DNA from: Bacteroidales bacterium
Lineage (GTDB): Bacteria; Bacteroidota; Bacteroidia; Bacteroidales; Muribaculaceae
Length of the DNA: 49,065 bases
NCBI GenBank assembly: GCA_014800605.1
Contig: JAAVFS010000072.1
Location: 1-49,065 of the forward strand
Direction: 5' to 3'
The translations under genes and the position numbers were made by a program. This document shows positions 1 through 7,749 of the stretch, in pieces (the stretch's first letter is position 1; every line of letters begins with the position of its first letter). The notes beneath the pieces are model-generated. The model was not told the DNA's origin and searched no databases. It saw only the letters and a list, made by a program, of their open reading frames with translations.

Positions 1-92
<92 letters not shown>

Positions 93-102
93 TATCCAAA
101 GC

Positions 103-145
103 GAAGCCCGAGGAACACTCCGTTCCCCGGGCTTCCTTATTTTTA
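103..145 (+). terminator. Rho-independent terminator of the rRNA operon
   Basis: A 14-base arm, gaagcccgaggaac, faces gttccccgggcttc with one mismatch and a five-base loop, followed by a T-rich run (cttatttttat). It lies just after 5S rRNA and before the first protein gene, as expected for the end of an rrn operon. Confidence 0.85.
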
Positions 146-230
146 TCCAATCTGTATTTTCAATCTATCCAGGATAATATGTAATTAGATATTTCTTTTG
201 GAGATGTCAGTCTTTAAGGCGAAAATTTAT

Positions 231-238
231 TATTTTTG
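231..238 (+). promoter_or_regulatory. Possible Bacteroidetes -7 box (TATTTTTG)
   Basis: TATTTTTG fits the Bacteroidetes -7 consensus TAnnTTTG. It ends only three bases before the ATG at 242 and overlaps the upstream TTG offered by the ORF track, which argues for the ATG start. No convincing -33 TTTG is seen at the usual spacing, so the call is tentative. Confidence 0.35.
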
Positions 239-241
239 GGC

Positions 242-1249
242 ATGAATTGGATCAAACATATTACTTTATTCTGTCTTGCCGCTATCGCTGTCTCCTGCGG
301 CAGTAGCGACAGCCTTGAGATTACTGTCGATATAGATGGTCTCGGCACTCAGAATGTCAATCTTTCCTATTATACTCGCTCCGGCTTCAAGACTGTCTCT
401 ATCCCGGTGATTGACGGTCATCTGGAGTATTCTTATGTCTCAGAGGAGACACTTCTGATCGAGTTTACCACCGCCAACGGCCGCCTGATAGGCCACGTCG
501 TGGCGAAAAACGGTGAAAAGATCACGGCGAAATTCAAACTCGGTGATTCATCGGCCTCGTCGGTCAAGGGTAATGCAGTGGCAAAACGCCTTGCGGAATT
601 CTGCGCTGCCAATGCGGCGGTTATTGACTCACTCGACCTCGAGGGTCTGAATCAAGCTATCGCAAAATACGTCGAAGCGCATCCGGACGACCAGGTATCA
701 ACCATCCTGATGTCGCGCTACTATGATGCCACTCTCGACCCCGATAGGGCTGCTGAGCTTTTGTCGGGTATTGCGGCCGCTGCCCGCCCTGCGTCTTTAG
801 CTGCCGGCGCGTCTGAGCTCTACAATGTAGGGCCCGATACAGTGTCGCTCATGCCGGAGCTCTCGCTCTACAACAAGGGGGACTCCCTTTCAAAGTTCGC
901 GCCGAAGGATTCCCTCGGCCTGCTCTTGGCCATCAATGCCTACGATGCCGCTATATCACGCGACTCGACGGTGAGAATGCTCAACGCCATCGCTGACTCG
1001 CTGAAGGGGTATGCGCAGGTCGTGGAGCTGCTCTGCGCTCCTGACACGGCGGCATGGCACGCGCTCGCGCTTGAGGCTAAGGCTACATATCCCGTAACAT
1101 GGCTCCCCCTCGGATTGGCCTCTCCAGCCATCCGTGAGCTTAATATAAAGTCGCTGCCTACGATTGTGGTTGCTGATTCATGCAGTAATATCGTCTATCA
1201 AGGAGCATCATTTGACGAAGCAGCATCATATTTTAACTCAAAACCATAA
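242..1249 (+). CDS. DUF4369-like lipoprotein with a thioredoxin-like C-terminus lacking CxxC
   Basis: Predicted lipoprotein of 335 residues when started at ATG 242. The ORF track's TTG at 236 is two codons upstream and less likely. The signal peptide ends in lipobox AVSC, with Cys about residue 19. The next ~100 residues look like the beta-rich DUF4369 domain found in front of TlpA/ResA-type thioredoxins in Bacteroidetes. The middle is helical. The last ~60 residues carry a thioredoxin-like SLPTIVVAD strand with the cis-proline, but no CxxC motif is present, so disulfide exchange is not expected. It probably sits on the periplasmic side of the inner or outer membrane. Six bases separate it from the ComM gene, suggesting cotranscription. 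Domain identity is by eye; the function is unknown. Confidence 0.75.
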   Translation: MNWIKHITLFCLAAIAVSCGSSDSLEITVDIDGLGTQNVNLSYYTRSGFKTVSIPVIDGHLEYSYVSEETLLIEFTTANGRLIGHVVAKNGEKITAKFKLGDSSASSVKGNAVAKRLAEFCAANAAVIDSLDLEGLNQAIAKYVEAHPDDQVSTILMSRYYDATLDPDRAAELLSGIAAAARPASLAAGASELYNVGPDTVSLMPELSLYNKGDSLSKFAPKDSLGLLLAINAYDAAISRDSTVRMLNAIADSLKGYAQVVELLCAPDTAAWHALALEAKATYPVTWLPLGLASPAIRELNIKSLPTIVVADSCSNIVYQGASFDEAASYFNSKP

Positions 1250-1255
1250 GCAGCA

Positions 1256-2815
1256 ATGTTGGTCAAGACCTACGGAGCGGCGGTGCAGGGTATCGACGCC
1301 ATCATGATAACGATCGAGGTCGTGGTAGACCGCGGAAGCGGATTTGTGATCGTGGGTCTGCCTGACACGGCTGTCAAGGAGAGCGGCGACCGAGTTCAGT
1401 CGGCCATCAGGCAGTGCGGCGGTGAATTTCCCCGCCATCATGTGGTCGTCAATATGTCGCCGGCCGATGTCAGAAAAGAGGGAGCTGCCTACGACCTCCC
1501 GATCGCTGTCGGTATCCTGGCAGCAGATGGCAAGCTCCCCTCCGACCGTCTGGGGCGCTACGTGATCATGGGCGAGCTGTCACTCGATGGCTCCGTGCTC
1601 CCCATCCGCGGTGCGCTTCCGATGGCGATCGCCGCGCGTCAGCTTGGGTTTGAGGGTATGATCGTGCCGCGCGCCAATGTGACGGAGGCCGCTGTTGTCA
1701 ACAATCTCGATGTCTATGGGGTCGACAATCTTGTTCAGGTTCTCGACTTCCTCCGTGGCGAGGGCAACCTCCAGCCTACGGCGGTAAACACCCGCGAGGA
1801 GTTTGCGCGCTCGGCCTCGATGTCGACCTTCGACTTTGCCGATGTCAAAGGTCAGGAGCATGTCAAGCGCGCATTGGAGGTGGCGTGTGCCGGAGGTCAC
1901 AATATACTGATGGTCGGCACCCCCGGCTCCGGCAAGTCGATGATGGCGAAGCGCCTTCCATCCATACTCCCTCCGCTGACCCTCTCGGAAGCGCTCGAGA
2001 CTACCAAAATCCATTCCGTGGCAGGCAAGCTCAAGCGCGGCTCGATGCTGATGACCGAGCGCCCATTCCGCTCGCCCCACCACACCATCTCGCCCGTGGC
2101 CCTCGTCGGCGGTGGATCCAACCCGATGCCCGGCGAAATCTCGCTCGCGCATAACGGCATCCTGTTTCTCGACGAATTTCCGGAATTCAGCCGTGGTGTG
2201 CTCGAGGTGATGCGTCAGCCGCTTGAGGACCGCCACATCACAATCTCTCGCGCCCGCTACTCCATCGACTACCCCGCCGGCTTCATGCTCGTAGCGTCAA
2301 TGAATCCGTGCCCATGCGGCTATTACAATCACCCGACCAAGGAGTGTACATGCGCTCCGGGGCAAGTGCAGAAATACATGAGCCGCATATCCGGGCCGCT
2401 TATGGATCGCATCGACCTGCAGGTCGAGATACTCCCCGTCGCTTTCGAGCAGATGGCCTCTACACGCCCCGGAGAGTCGTCAGCCGCCATCCGTGAGCGC
2501 GTCATCCGGGCGCGCGAGATACAGACCGAACGCTTCCGCGACTGCAAGGACATACACTGCAACGCCCAGATGGACTCGCGCCTGCTCAATCGCTATGCCC
2601 GCCCCGACGAGGCCGGACTGCGCGAGCTCGAAAAGGTGATGACAAAGTATGATATGTCGGCGCGCGCCTACGACCGCATCCTCAAGGTCGCCCGCACGAT
2701 AGCCGACCTCGCCGGCAGCGAGTCGGTAGGGTTGACCCACATCTATGAAGCGGTGAGCTATCGCAAGCTCGACCGATCGTCGTGGGGCGCCCAGGCCAAG
2801 CCGATTCCGTTCTGA
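1256..2815 (+). CDS. comM: YifB/ComM family Mg-chelatase-like AAA+ ATPase
   Basis: A 519-residue member of the ComM/YifB family, close to the usual ~500. The N-terminal ~170 residues form the S5/Lon-like domain (SGFVIVGLPDTAVKES). The AAA+ core follows, with Walker A GTPGSGKS near residue 220, Walker B ILFLDEF near 303, and the typical cysteine-rich insert NPCPCGYYNH...CTCAPG near 350-370. A C-terminal Mg-chelatase-like helical domain ends the protein. Family knowledge: ComM is a hexameric helicase that promotes branch migration during natural transformation, and is widespread in species not known to be competent. The start at 1256 gives the conserved N-terminus MLVKTYGAAVQGIDA. It follows the lipoprotein gene by six bases. 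Confidence 0.95.
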   Translation: MLVKTYGAAVQGIDAIMITIEVVVDRGSGFVIVGLPDTAVKESGDRVQSAIRQCGGEFPRHHVVVNMSPADVRKEGAAYDLPIAVGILAADGKLPSDRLGRYVIMGELSLDGSVLPIRGALPMAIAARQLGFEGMIVPRANVTEAAVVNNLDVYGVDNLVQVLDFLRGEGNLQPTAVNTREEFARSASMSTFDFADVKGQEHVKRALEVACAGGHNILMVGTPGSGKSMMAKRLPSILPPLTLSEALETTKIHSVAGKLKRGSMLMTERPFRSPHHTISPVALVGGGSNPMPGEISLAHNGILFLDEFPEFSRGVLEVMRQPLEDRHITISRARYSIDYPAGFMLVASMNPCPCGYYNHPTKECTCAPGQVQKYMSRISGPLMDRIDLQVEILPVAFEQMASTRPGESSAAIRERVIRAREIQTERFRDCKDIHCNAQMDSRLLNRYARPDEAGLRELEKVMTKYDMSARAYDRILKVARTIADLAGSESVGLTHIYEAVSYRKLDRSSWGAQAKPIPF

Positions 2816-2869
2816 GCAAACTATTTACGCCCCGGAAGCGTTTATATTGAAAACAGACAAGCATCAGAT

Positions 2870-3322
2870 ATGAAACAGATTGGAGATATGACCCCCGATG
2901 TGCTCGGCGTTGACGACAATGGGCACGAGGTGAAGCGTAGCGATTTCCCCGGCAAGACGATCGCCCTGTATTTTTACCCTAAAGACTCGACTCCCGGCTG
3001 TACGGCCGAAGCCTGCAACCTGCGCGACAACTATCAGGAGCTGCTCGACAAGGGGTATCAGGTCATCGGTGTGAGTGTCGACAGCGCAGCGTCGCATCAG
3101 AAATTCCGCGCAAAGAACGAATTGCCCTTCCCGCTCATCGCCGATACCGACCATAAGCTCGTCGAGGAGTTCGGTGTCTGGGGCGAAAAGACGCTCGCCG
3201 GACGCAAATATATGGGTACATTCCGTACGACATTCATCATCGCGCCAGACGGCCGTGTAGAGCGCGTCATCGGCCCGAAGGTGATCAAGACCAAGGACCA
3301 CGCCGCTCAGATCCTCGCCTAA
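2870..3322 (+). CDS. bcp: Thioredoxin-dependent thiol peroxidase (BCP/PrxQ)
   Basis: A 150-residue peroxiredoxin of the BCP/PrxQ class that reduces hydroperoxides in the cytoplasm with thioredoxin as electron donor. The peroxidatic site is STPGCTAEAC, with Cys44 and a second Cys49 five residues on, the spacing of atypical two-Cys PrxQ enzymes. FYPKDSTPGC and the later FGVWGEK, FIIAPDGRV and KDHAAQIL segments match the family end to end. It lies 54 bases after comM and ~135 bases before gldE, so it may be a separate unit or the end of the upstream one. Confidence 0.95.
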   Translation: MKQIGDMTPDVLGVDDNGHEVKRSDFPGKTIALYFYPKDSTPGCTAEACNLRDNYQELLDKGYQVIGVSVDSAASHQKFRAKNELPFPLIADTDHKLVEEFGVWGEKTLAGRKYMGTFRTTFIIAPDGRVERVIGPKVIKTKDHAAQILA

Positions 3323-3457
3323 GGAGGTAGTTTTGAGGCGATGTGTTGGCTCGTAACGGAAAAATGCGTAAATTCGCGGTGTGGAAACGCCACTAAGTGT
3401 CTGCCCGACAGAAGATGGAGCCGATGCTGACTTTTTGACAACTAAGATTCTAACTTT

Positions 3458-4765
3458 TTGGATACTGTCCCTCTTGCGATTGCGCATTTTGAGTTGCCGC
3501 AGATTGTGGCGCTCGCTGTAGCTGTGCTCGCTCTTTTCCTCTCAGCGTTTATGTCAGGGAGCGAGATAGCATTCTTTTCTCTTACGCCCGAGACCCTCGA
3601 TGAGCTTGACGATACGCCTGAAAATCAGCGTATCCGTGCCATTCTGTCCGCACCTGAGCGGCTGCTGGCGACAATTCTGATCGGCAACAACCTGGTCAAT
3701 GTGACCATAGTCGTGCTCTGTAACTTCGCTTTGGGTCCGATTTTCAGCGGGATGAGCGAGGTGATGAGCTTCATCCTGCAGACGGTCCTGCTTACCTTCC
3801 TGATCCTGCTCTTCGGCGAAATCCTCCCGAAACTTCTTGCCAACAACAACCCCCTGCGCTGGGCTCATCGCGCAGTCGGGCCGCTCGCAGTGCTTCAGAA
3901 GCTGGTGTGGCCGCTGTCGAGCCTGCTGGTCAAGAGTACCTACATCGTCAATCGCGTAGTCACCAAGAAGCATGACAACATCTCGACCGACGAGCTATCG
4001 CAGGCCCTTGAGATCACCGACGTGGCCGAGGGTGAGAATAAGGAGATGCTTGAGGGAATCCTGAAATTCGGCGACACGACCGCCTCCGAGATCATGACGC
4101 CGCGTGTCGACATCACTGATATCGACATCACATGGGACTTCGAGCATGTGCTCGATGTGATCCGTACGAGCGGCTACTCGCGTCTGCCGGTCTACAGCAA
4201 GACCCAGGATGATATCCGCGGCGTGCTCTATTCGCGTGACCTCCTCCCGTATATAGGACCCGACAATCGTCTGCCGGCCAATTTCGAGTGGCAGGCGCTT
4301 ATCCGCGAGCCCTATTTCGTGCCCGAATCGCGAATGATTGATGACCTGCTTGAGGACTTCCGAAAACTCAAGAAGCATATTGCTATCGTAGTGGATGAGT
4401 TTGGCGGCACCCAGGGGGTAGTGACCCTTGAGGATGTCCTGGAGGAAATCGTGGGCGACATCAATGATGAATATGACGAGGAGGAGAAGACCTATAAGGA
4501 GCTTGGCAATGACACTTACATCTTCGAGGGACGAACCCTGCTCAATGATTTCTTCCGCGTGACAGGCCTGGATGAGAGTGACTATGCTCCTGTCATCGAA
4601 GACTGCGAGACGCTCGCGGGAATGCTTCTCTCAATCAAGGGGGATTTCCCCAAGGAGAAGGAGGCGCTCGTCTATGGCCGCTGCCGCTTCCTGATTCTTG
4701 ATATCGAACATCACCGTATCACCAGTGTCAGAGTCAAAGTGATGCCTGACATTCAGCAGGCCTGA
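3458..4765 (+). CDS. gldE: GldE: CNNM/CorC-type membrane protein with CBS pair
   Basis: A 435-residue protein with the architecture of GldE and the TlyC/CorC group. The N-terminal DUF21/CNNM membrane domain (about residues 5-150) has hydrophobic helices and the motif MSGSEIAFFSL. A CBS pair follows (about 200-320, with IMTPRVDITDID and DEFGGTQGVVTLEDVLEEIVGDI), then a C-terminal CorC/HlyC transporter-associated domain. The frame is closed by TAA at 3443 and has no early ATG, so the TTG at 3458 is the best visible start. Three bases separate it from gldD. In gliding Flavobacteria GldE is needed for motility; in non-gliding Bacteroidales the role is unclear, with ion handling or support of lipoprotein function suggested by homology. 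Confidence 0.88.
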   Translation: MDTVPLAIAHFELPQIVALAVAVLALFLSAFMSGSEIAFFSLTPETLDELDDTPENQRIRAILSAPERLLATILIGNNLVNVTIVVLCNFALGPIFSGMSEVMSFILQTVLLTFLILLFGEILPKLLANNNPLRWAHRAVGPLAVLQKLVWPLSSLLVKSTYIVNRVVTKKHDNISTDELSQALEITDVAEGENKEMLEGILKFGDTTASEIMTPRVDITDIDITWDFEHVLDVIRTSGYSRLPVYSKTQDDIRGVLYSRDLLPYIGPDNRLPANFEWQALIREPYFVPESRMIDDLLEDFRKLKKHIAIVVDEFGGTQGVVTLEDVLEEIVGDINDEYDEEEKTYKELGNDTYIFEGRTLLNDFFRVTGLDESDYAPVIEDCETLAGMLLSIKGDFPKEKEALVYGRCRFLILDIEHHRITSVRVKVMPDIQQA

Positions 4766-4768
4766 CGT

Positions 4769-5359
4769 ATGTTACAACCGATGTCGAGCCGATATTATCC
4801 ATTAGCGGCCATTGCAGGTGCTGTGTGGCTCTGGATGGCTGTAGCCTGCTCGACATCACCATCGTCGTCCGATACGCCTGTGCCGCGCCAATATGCCTAC
4901 CATCGTATCGATGTGCCTGCCGCCGTTTATCGTGCGGACACTATCGGTGGAATTCCTGTCGAGCTCAACCAGTCTGCTCAATCAGTCGCGAATACTCCCG
5001 GTTGGCTTACAGCCGTCTATGACGGCCTTAATGCCGAGCTTTACCTCACACTGACACCCCTTAGCGCCGAAACGGAAGAGTCTCTGATAGCCAATCGCGT
5101 TGAGCGGCTGTCGATGAATACCGGTGGAGCGTCGACCGAAGTGGTCGAGAGCCGGAATGCCGGCGGGTGGGAGTGTACGCTCCTCGTCACCCCCTCGGGC
5201 TCGCCGACCCCCGTACAGTTTCTCGCTGTCGAGCCTGGCAAATGGATGCTGAGCGGTAGCGCCATGATTCAGGGTGCCACCTCGGCTCCGGCTGACTCCA
5301 TCCGCCCTGTGGTCGAGATGCTCAGACGCGATATCACTCACTTACTTATGACCTTATGA
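4769..5359 (+). CDS. gldD: GldD-like lipoprotein
   Basis: A 196-residue lipoprotein (lipobox VAC, Cys about residue 27 from the first ATG; a second ATG four codons in is also possible). The segment just after the lipid anchor, PRQYAYHRIDVP, resembles GldD family proteins, which have a short P-x-Y-x-R-I-x-P opening. The strongest evidence is position: gldE ends three bases upstream and a phosphopantetheinyl transferase overlaps its stop by four bases (ATGA). This reproduces the gldE-gldD-PPTase order known, from memory, in Flavobacteria. Likely envelope-located; biochemical role unknown. Confidence 0.75.
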   Translation: MLQPMSSRYYPLAAIAGAVWLWMAVACSTSPSSSDTPVPRQYAYHRIDVPAAVYRADTIGGIPVELNQSAQSVANTPGWLTAVYDGLNAELYLTLTPLSAETEESLIANRVERLSMNTGGASTEVVESRNAGGWECTLLVTPSGSPTPVQFLAVEPGKWMLSGSAMIQGATSAPADSIRPVVEMLRRDITHLLMTL

Positions 5360-6801
5360 AACGCGCGGATATCGATGGAATCGTAATACTCTCTCAGCCC
5401 CTCGGAGACTCGAGGCTCCCGAGACGCGAGCAAGAGAGACGTGTCGTCCGGCAGATGCTCAGCGAATACTATGGCCGCGACGTCGCTGTCAGCCATCATC
5501 CAGACGGAGCTCCCTTTCTGTCTGATATCCATGATGAGATTTCTATCAGCCACTCGGCTGATCAGGTAGTCATAGCCATAGGGCAGGACAAATGTTTCGG
5601 CATAGACACCGAGACCCTCCGCCCGCAGCTCGAACGTGTAAAGGAGAAATTTCTGTCACCCGATGAGCAGTGGCTCTTCCCGACACTTGCCGACAAGCTT
5701 TGGGCCTGGTCGGCCAAAGAGGCTGTCTACAAGGCTGCCCGCAGCGAGGGGTTGCCGCTCAAGAATATTCGCTTGGTCGGCGACTATGCCACTGTCGATG
5801 GTGGCGGAGTATATCGCCTGACCACTGTTGACTGTCAGGAAGATTCGCTCACGATTTTGGCAAAGGGAGTTACCCCGAAAGGGCGATTCGCGCCCTCGCC
5901 ATCGGGGCGGATGCACCTCGGCAACATCTTTTCGGCTGTCATGTCGTATCTCTCAGTGAAATCGCGCGGCGGCAAGTGGATTTTGCGTATCGAAGACCTC
6001 GATCCCCAGCGTTCTAAGGAAGCATTCACCCGTCAGATTGAAGATGACCTCCTCTGGCTCGGCATTGAGTGGGATGAGGGGGGGATTGCCGACATCGGCC
6101 CTGACGGTCCTTACCGCCAGAGCCGCCGGTCAGATATCTACGAAGAATATCTTAACCGTCTGAAGGCCACGGGATATACCTATCCATGCCGCTGCACACG
6201 CGCCGAGATTATGGCTACGCAGGCGCCCCATAGCGGCGATAGCCGCATAGTCTATGGCGGAAATTGCCGGCCGGCCACATTGCCTACCATCACCGCCGAA
6301 CCGGCCGATCCGCACGCTACACGCCTGTATGTGCCTGACAGAGAGATTACATTCGTCGACCGTACCTACGGAGTGCAGTCTACCAATCTCGCTACCGACA
6401 GTGGCGACTTCATAGTGCGCCGGGCCGATGGAGCGTGGGCATATCAGCTCGCGGTCGTGGTGGATGATGCGCTGATGGGTGTGACGGAGGTTGTGCGCGG
6501 CAGCGACCTGCTGATGTCGTCGGCGCAGCAGATATATCTCTATCATCTGCTGGGACTTAATGCGCCCGAGTGGGCTCATGTGCCTCTGCTGACGGCAGCT
6601 GACGGGCGCCGTCTGGCCAAGCGCGACCGCTCGATGGCAATGGATAGCCTGCGTGAACTTTACACACCCGAGCAGCTCTTAGGTCGTGTAGCCCGGCTTG
6701 CCGGCTTCAACCCTTCCGGGGCCGCAATGTCGCTCCCCGAACTGCTCGACGCCTATCGTCTTCTTCCGGCTAACAGCACCATGACACTCTCAGTAGACTG
6801 A
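5356..6801 (+). CDS. Fusion: 4'-phosphopantetheinyl transferase + glutamyl-Q tRNA(Asp) synthetase
   Basis: One uninterrupted 481-residue ORF covers two enzymes. Residues ~1-170 are an Sfp-type phosphopantetheinyl transferase: SISHS at 63-67, FGIDTE with metal ligands D84 and E86, and WSAKEAVYK with E122 and K126. Residues ~175-481 are a GluQRS, a short glutamyl-tRNA synthetase without an anticodon domain that in known systems glutamylates queuosine-34 of tRNA(Asp). Seen there are GRFAPSPSGRMHLGN (HIGH-like HLGN at 187-190), RIEDLDPQR, the zinc-site pattern PCRC...YGGNC, and a KMSKS-like RRLAKRD. The linker is only a few residues and holds no stop. An internal TTG near the junction could give a separate GluQRS product. 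Both halves look catalytically intact. It overlaps gldD by four bases. Confidence 0.92.
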   Translation: MKRADIDGIVILSQPLGDSRLPRREQERRVVRQMLSEYYGRDVAVSHHPDGAPFLSDIHDEISISHSADQVVIAIGQDKCFGIDTETLRPQLERVKEKFLSPDEQWLFPTLADKLWAWSAKEAVYKAARSEGLPLKNIRLVGDYATVDGGGVYRLTTVDCQEDSLTILAKGVTPKGRFAPSPSGRMHLGNIFSAVMSYLSVKSRGGKWILRIEDLDPQRSKEAFTRQIEDDLLWLGIEWDEGGIADIGPDGPYRQSRRSDIYEEYLNRLKATGYTYPCRCTRAEIMATQAPHSGDSRIVYGGNCRPATLPTITAEPADPHATRLYVPDREITFVDRTYGVQSTNLATDSGDFIVRRADGAWAYQLAVVVDDALMGVTEVVRGSDLLMSSAQQIYLYHLLGLNAPEWAHVPLLTAADGRRLAKRDRSMAMDSLRELYTPEQLLGRVARLAGFNPSGAAMSLPELLDAYRLLPANSTMTLSVD

Positions 6802-6915
6802 GACCTCGTTTCCAATATTAGTTAATGCCGGTGAAGGGAACCTAATAATCGAAGATTATAGCGCGGACAGGAGTTCGGAACCGGTCAATACGACCATCTT
6901 GGAGAAGGCGAAGAG
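6802..6915. other. Convergent intergenic region with in-frame remnant of the RhuM/PLD gene
   Basis: Two genes converge here. Read on the minus strand past the stop at 6916-6918, the same frame stays open for 19 codons, LFAFSKMVVLTGSELLSAL, to another TAA at 6856-6858. A weak inverted repeat, ataatc-gaa-gattat, lies at 6845-6859. No clear terminator with a T-run is visible. Confidence 0.6.
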
Positions 6916-7725
6916 TTACTTGCCGAGATCTTTGAGAGAAGCTCCGATGTGATATACATCTTCGATAATTATTAGAAAGCGATCGTGGGCTTTATTGTAT
7001 TTGTGGAGCGTGATGCCTGGATACTGTTCGTTGTGCTTGTCCACATCCTGGCGCAGCTGCCGAGATATTTGACCATCGTAGATGTCAACGGTTACTCCCG
7101 GCCGACGCTTGGAAAGCTGGACTAATACTGTATCGTCAATATAATTGTCGATAATTACTATTCTTTTAGTTGCCTGCCGGATAAGGTCAGCTACAAGTGC
7201 ATAGGCATCGAAAATCTGCCCGTCGAAGAACACTCCCTCCTTGGGTTGAAGTGATGATTTGACAAAGAAATCGACCCTCTCTTCAAGTTGACAGAGTTGG
7301 CGGTCATGCTCCAACAATCGCCTGTCAATTCTATCTTCAAGCTGCATCAGGCGCTGATTTATCGAATAGCCGCGCAGCAGATAATCTTTCAACACCTTAT
7401 TGGCCCATTGGCGGAACTGAGTTCCTCTCAAAGACTTAACTCTGTATCCGACGGATATTATCACATCGAGGTTGTATAATTTTGTACGATACTTCTTCCC
7501 ATCTGTTGCAGTTAGTAAGGATTCCTTACTAACTGAATCCTCAACCAACTCACCTTCCTTGAATATATTACGTGTGTGAAGTGTAATGTTGTTTCTTGTG
7601 GTTTGAAACAATTCAGCCATCTGAGCTTGAGTGAGCCATACCGAATCATCCGCCACTCTTACATCAAGAGCTAAGGTATTATCCGGCTGATAGAGTATAA
7701 TCTCGTTAGATTGGTTCTTATCCAT
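6916..7725 (-). CDS. RhuM-type protein with PLD-like C-terminus, shortened by an early stop
   Basis: A 269-residue protein. Residues ~8-115 match the RhuM virulence-protein family (VWLTQAQMAELFQTTRNNI; YNLDVIISVGYRVKS; FRQWANKVLKDYLLRGY). A short coiled segment follows (LEDRIDRRLLEHDRQLCQLEERV). The C-terminal ~100 residues resemble a phospholipase D-like domain (RIVIIDNYID; KAHDRFLIIEDVYHIG-like), with the H-x-x-F HKD remnant HDRFLII. The ORF stops at LGK; family proteins usually read on as KKWFAFSKM, and the bases after the stop still encode LFAFSKM in frame. So the gene has either lost its last ~20 residues or is decaying. It is visibly more AT-rich than its neighbours, suggesting transfer. 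Function unknown; RhuM-like genes often travel with mobile or defence loci. It starts 24 bases after the TPM gene. Confidence 0.75.
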   Translation of the reverse strand: MDKNQSNEIILYQPDNTLALDVRVADDSVWLTQAQMAELFQTTRNNITLHTRNIFKEGELVEDSVSKESLLTATDGKKYRTKLYNLDVIISVGYRVKSLRGTQFRQWANKVLKDYLLRGYSINQRLMQLEDRIDRRLLEHDRQLCQLEERVDFFVKSSLQPKEGVFFDGQIFDAYALVADLIRQATKRIVIIDNYIDDTVLVQLSKRRPGVTVDIYDGQISRQLRQDVDKHNEQYPGITLHKYNKAHDRFLIIIEDVYHIGASLKDLGK

Positions 7726-7749
7726 TTTGGTGTGTATTGTAGGTGTCGG

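Noticed and set aside
1580-2236. Minus-strand ORF (218 aa) under comM
   Set aside because: Antisense to a well-supported AAA+ gene, with no family features.
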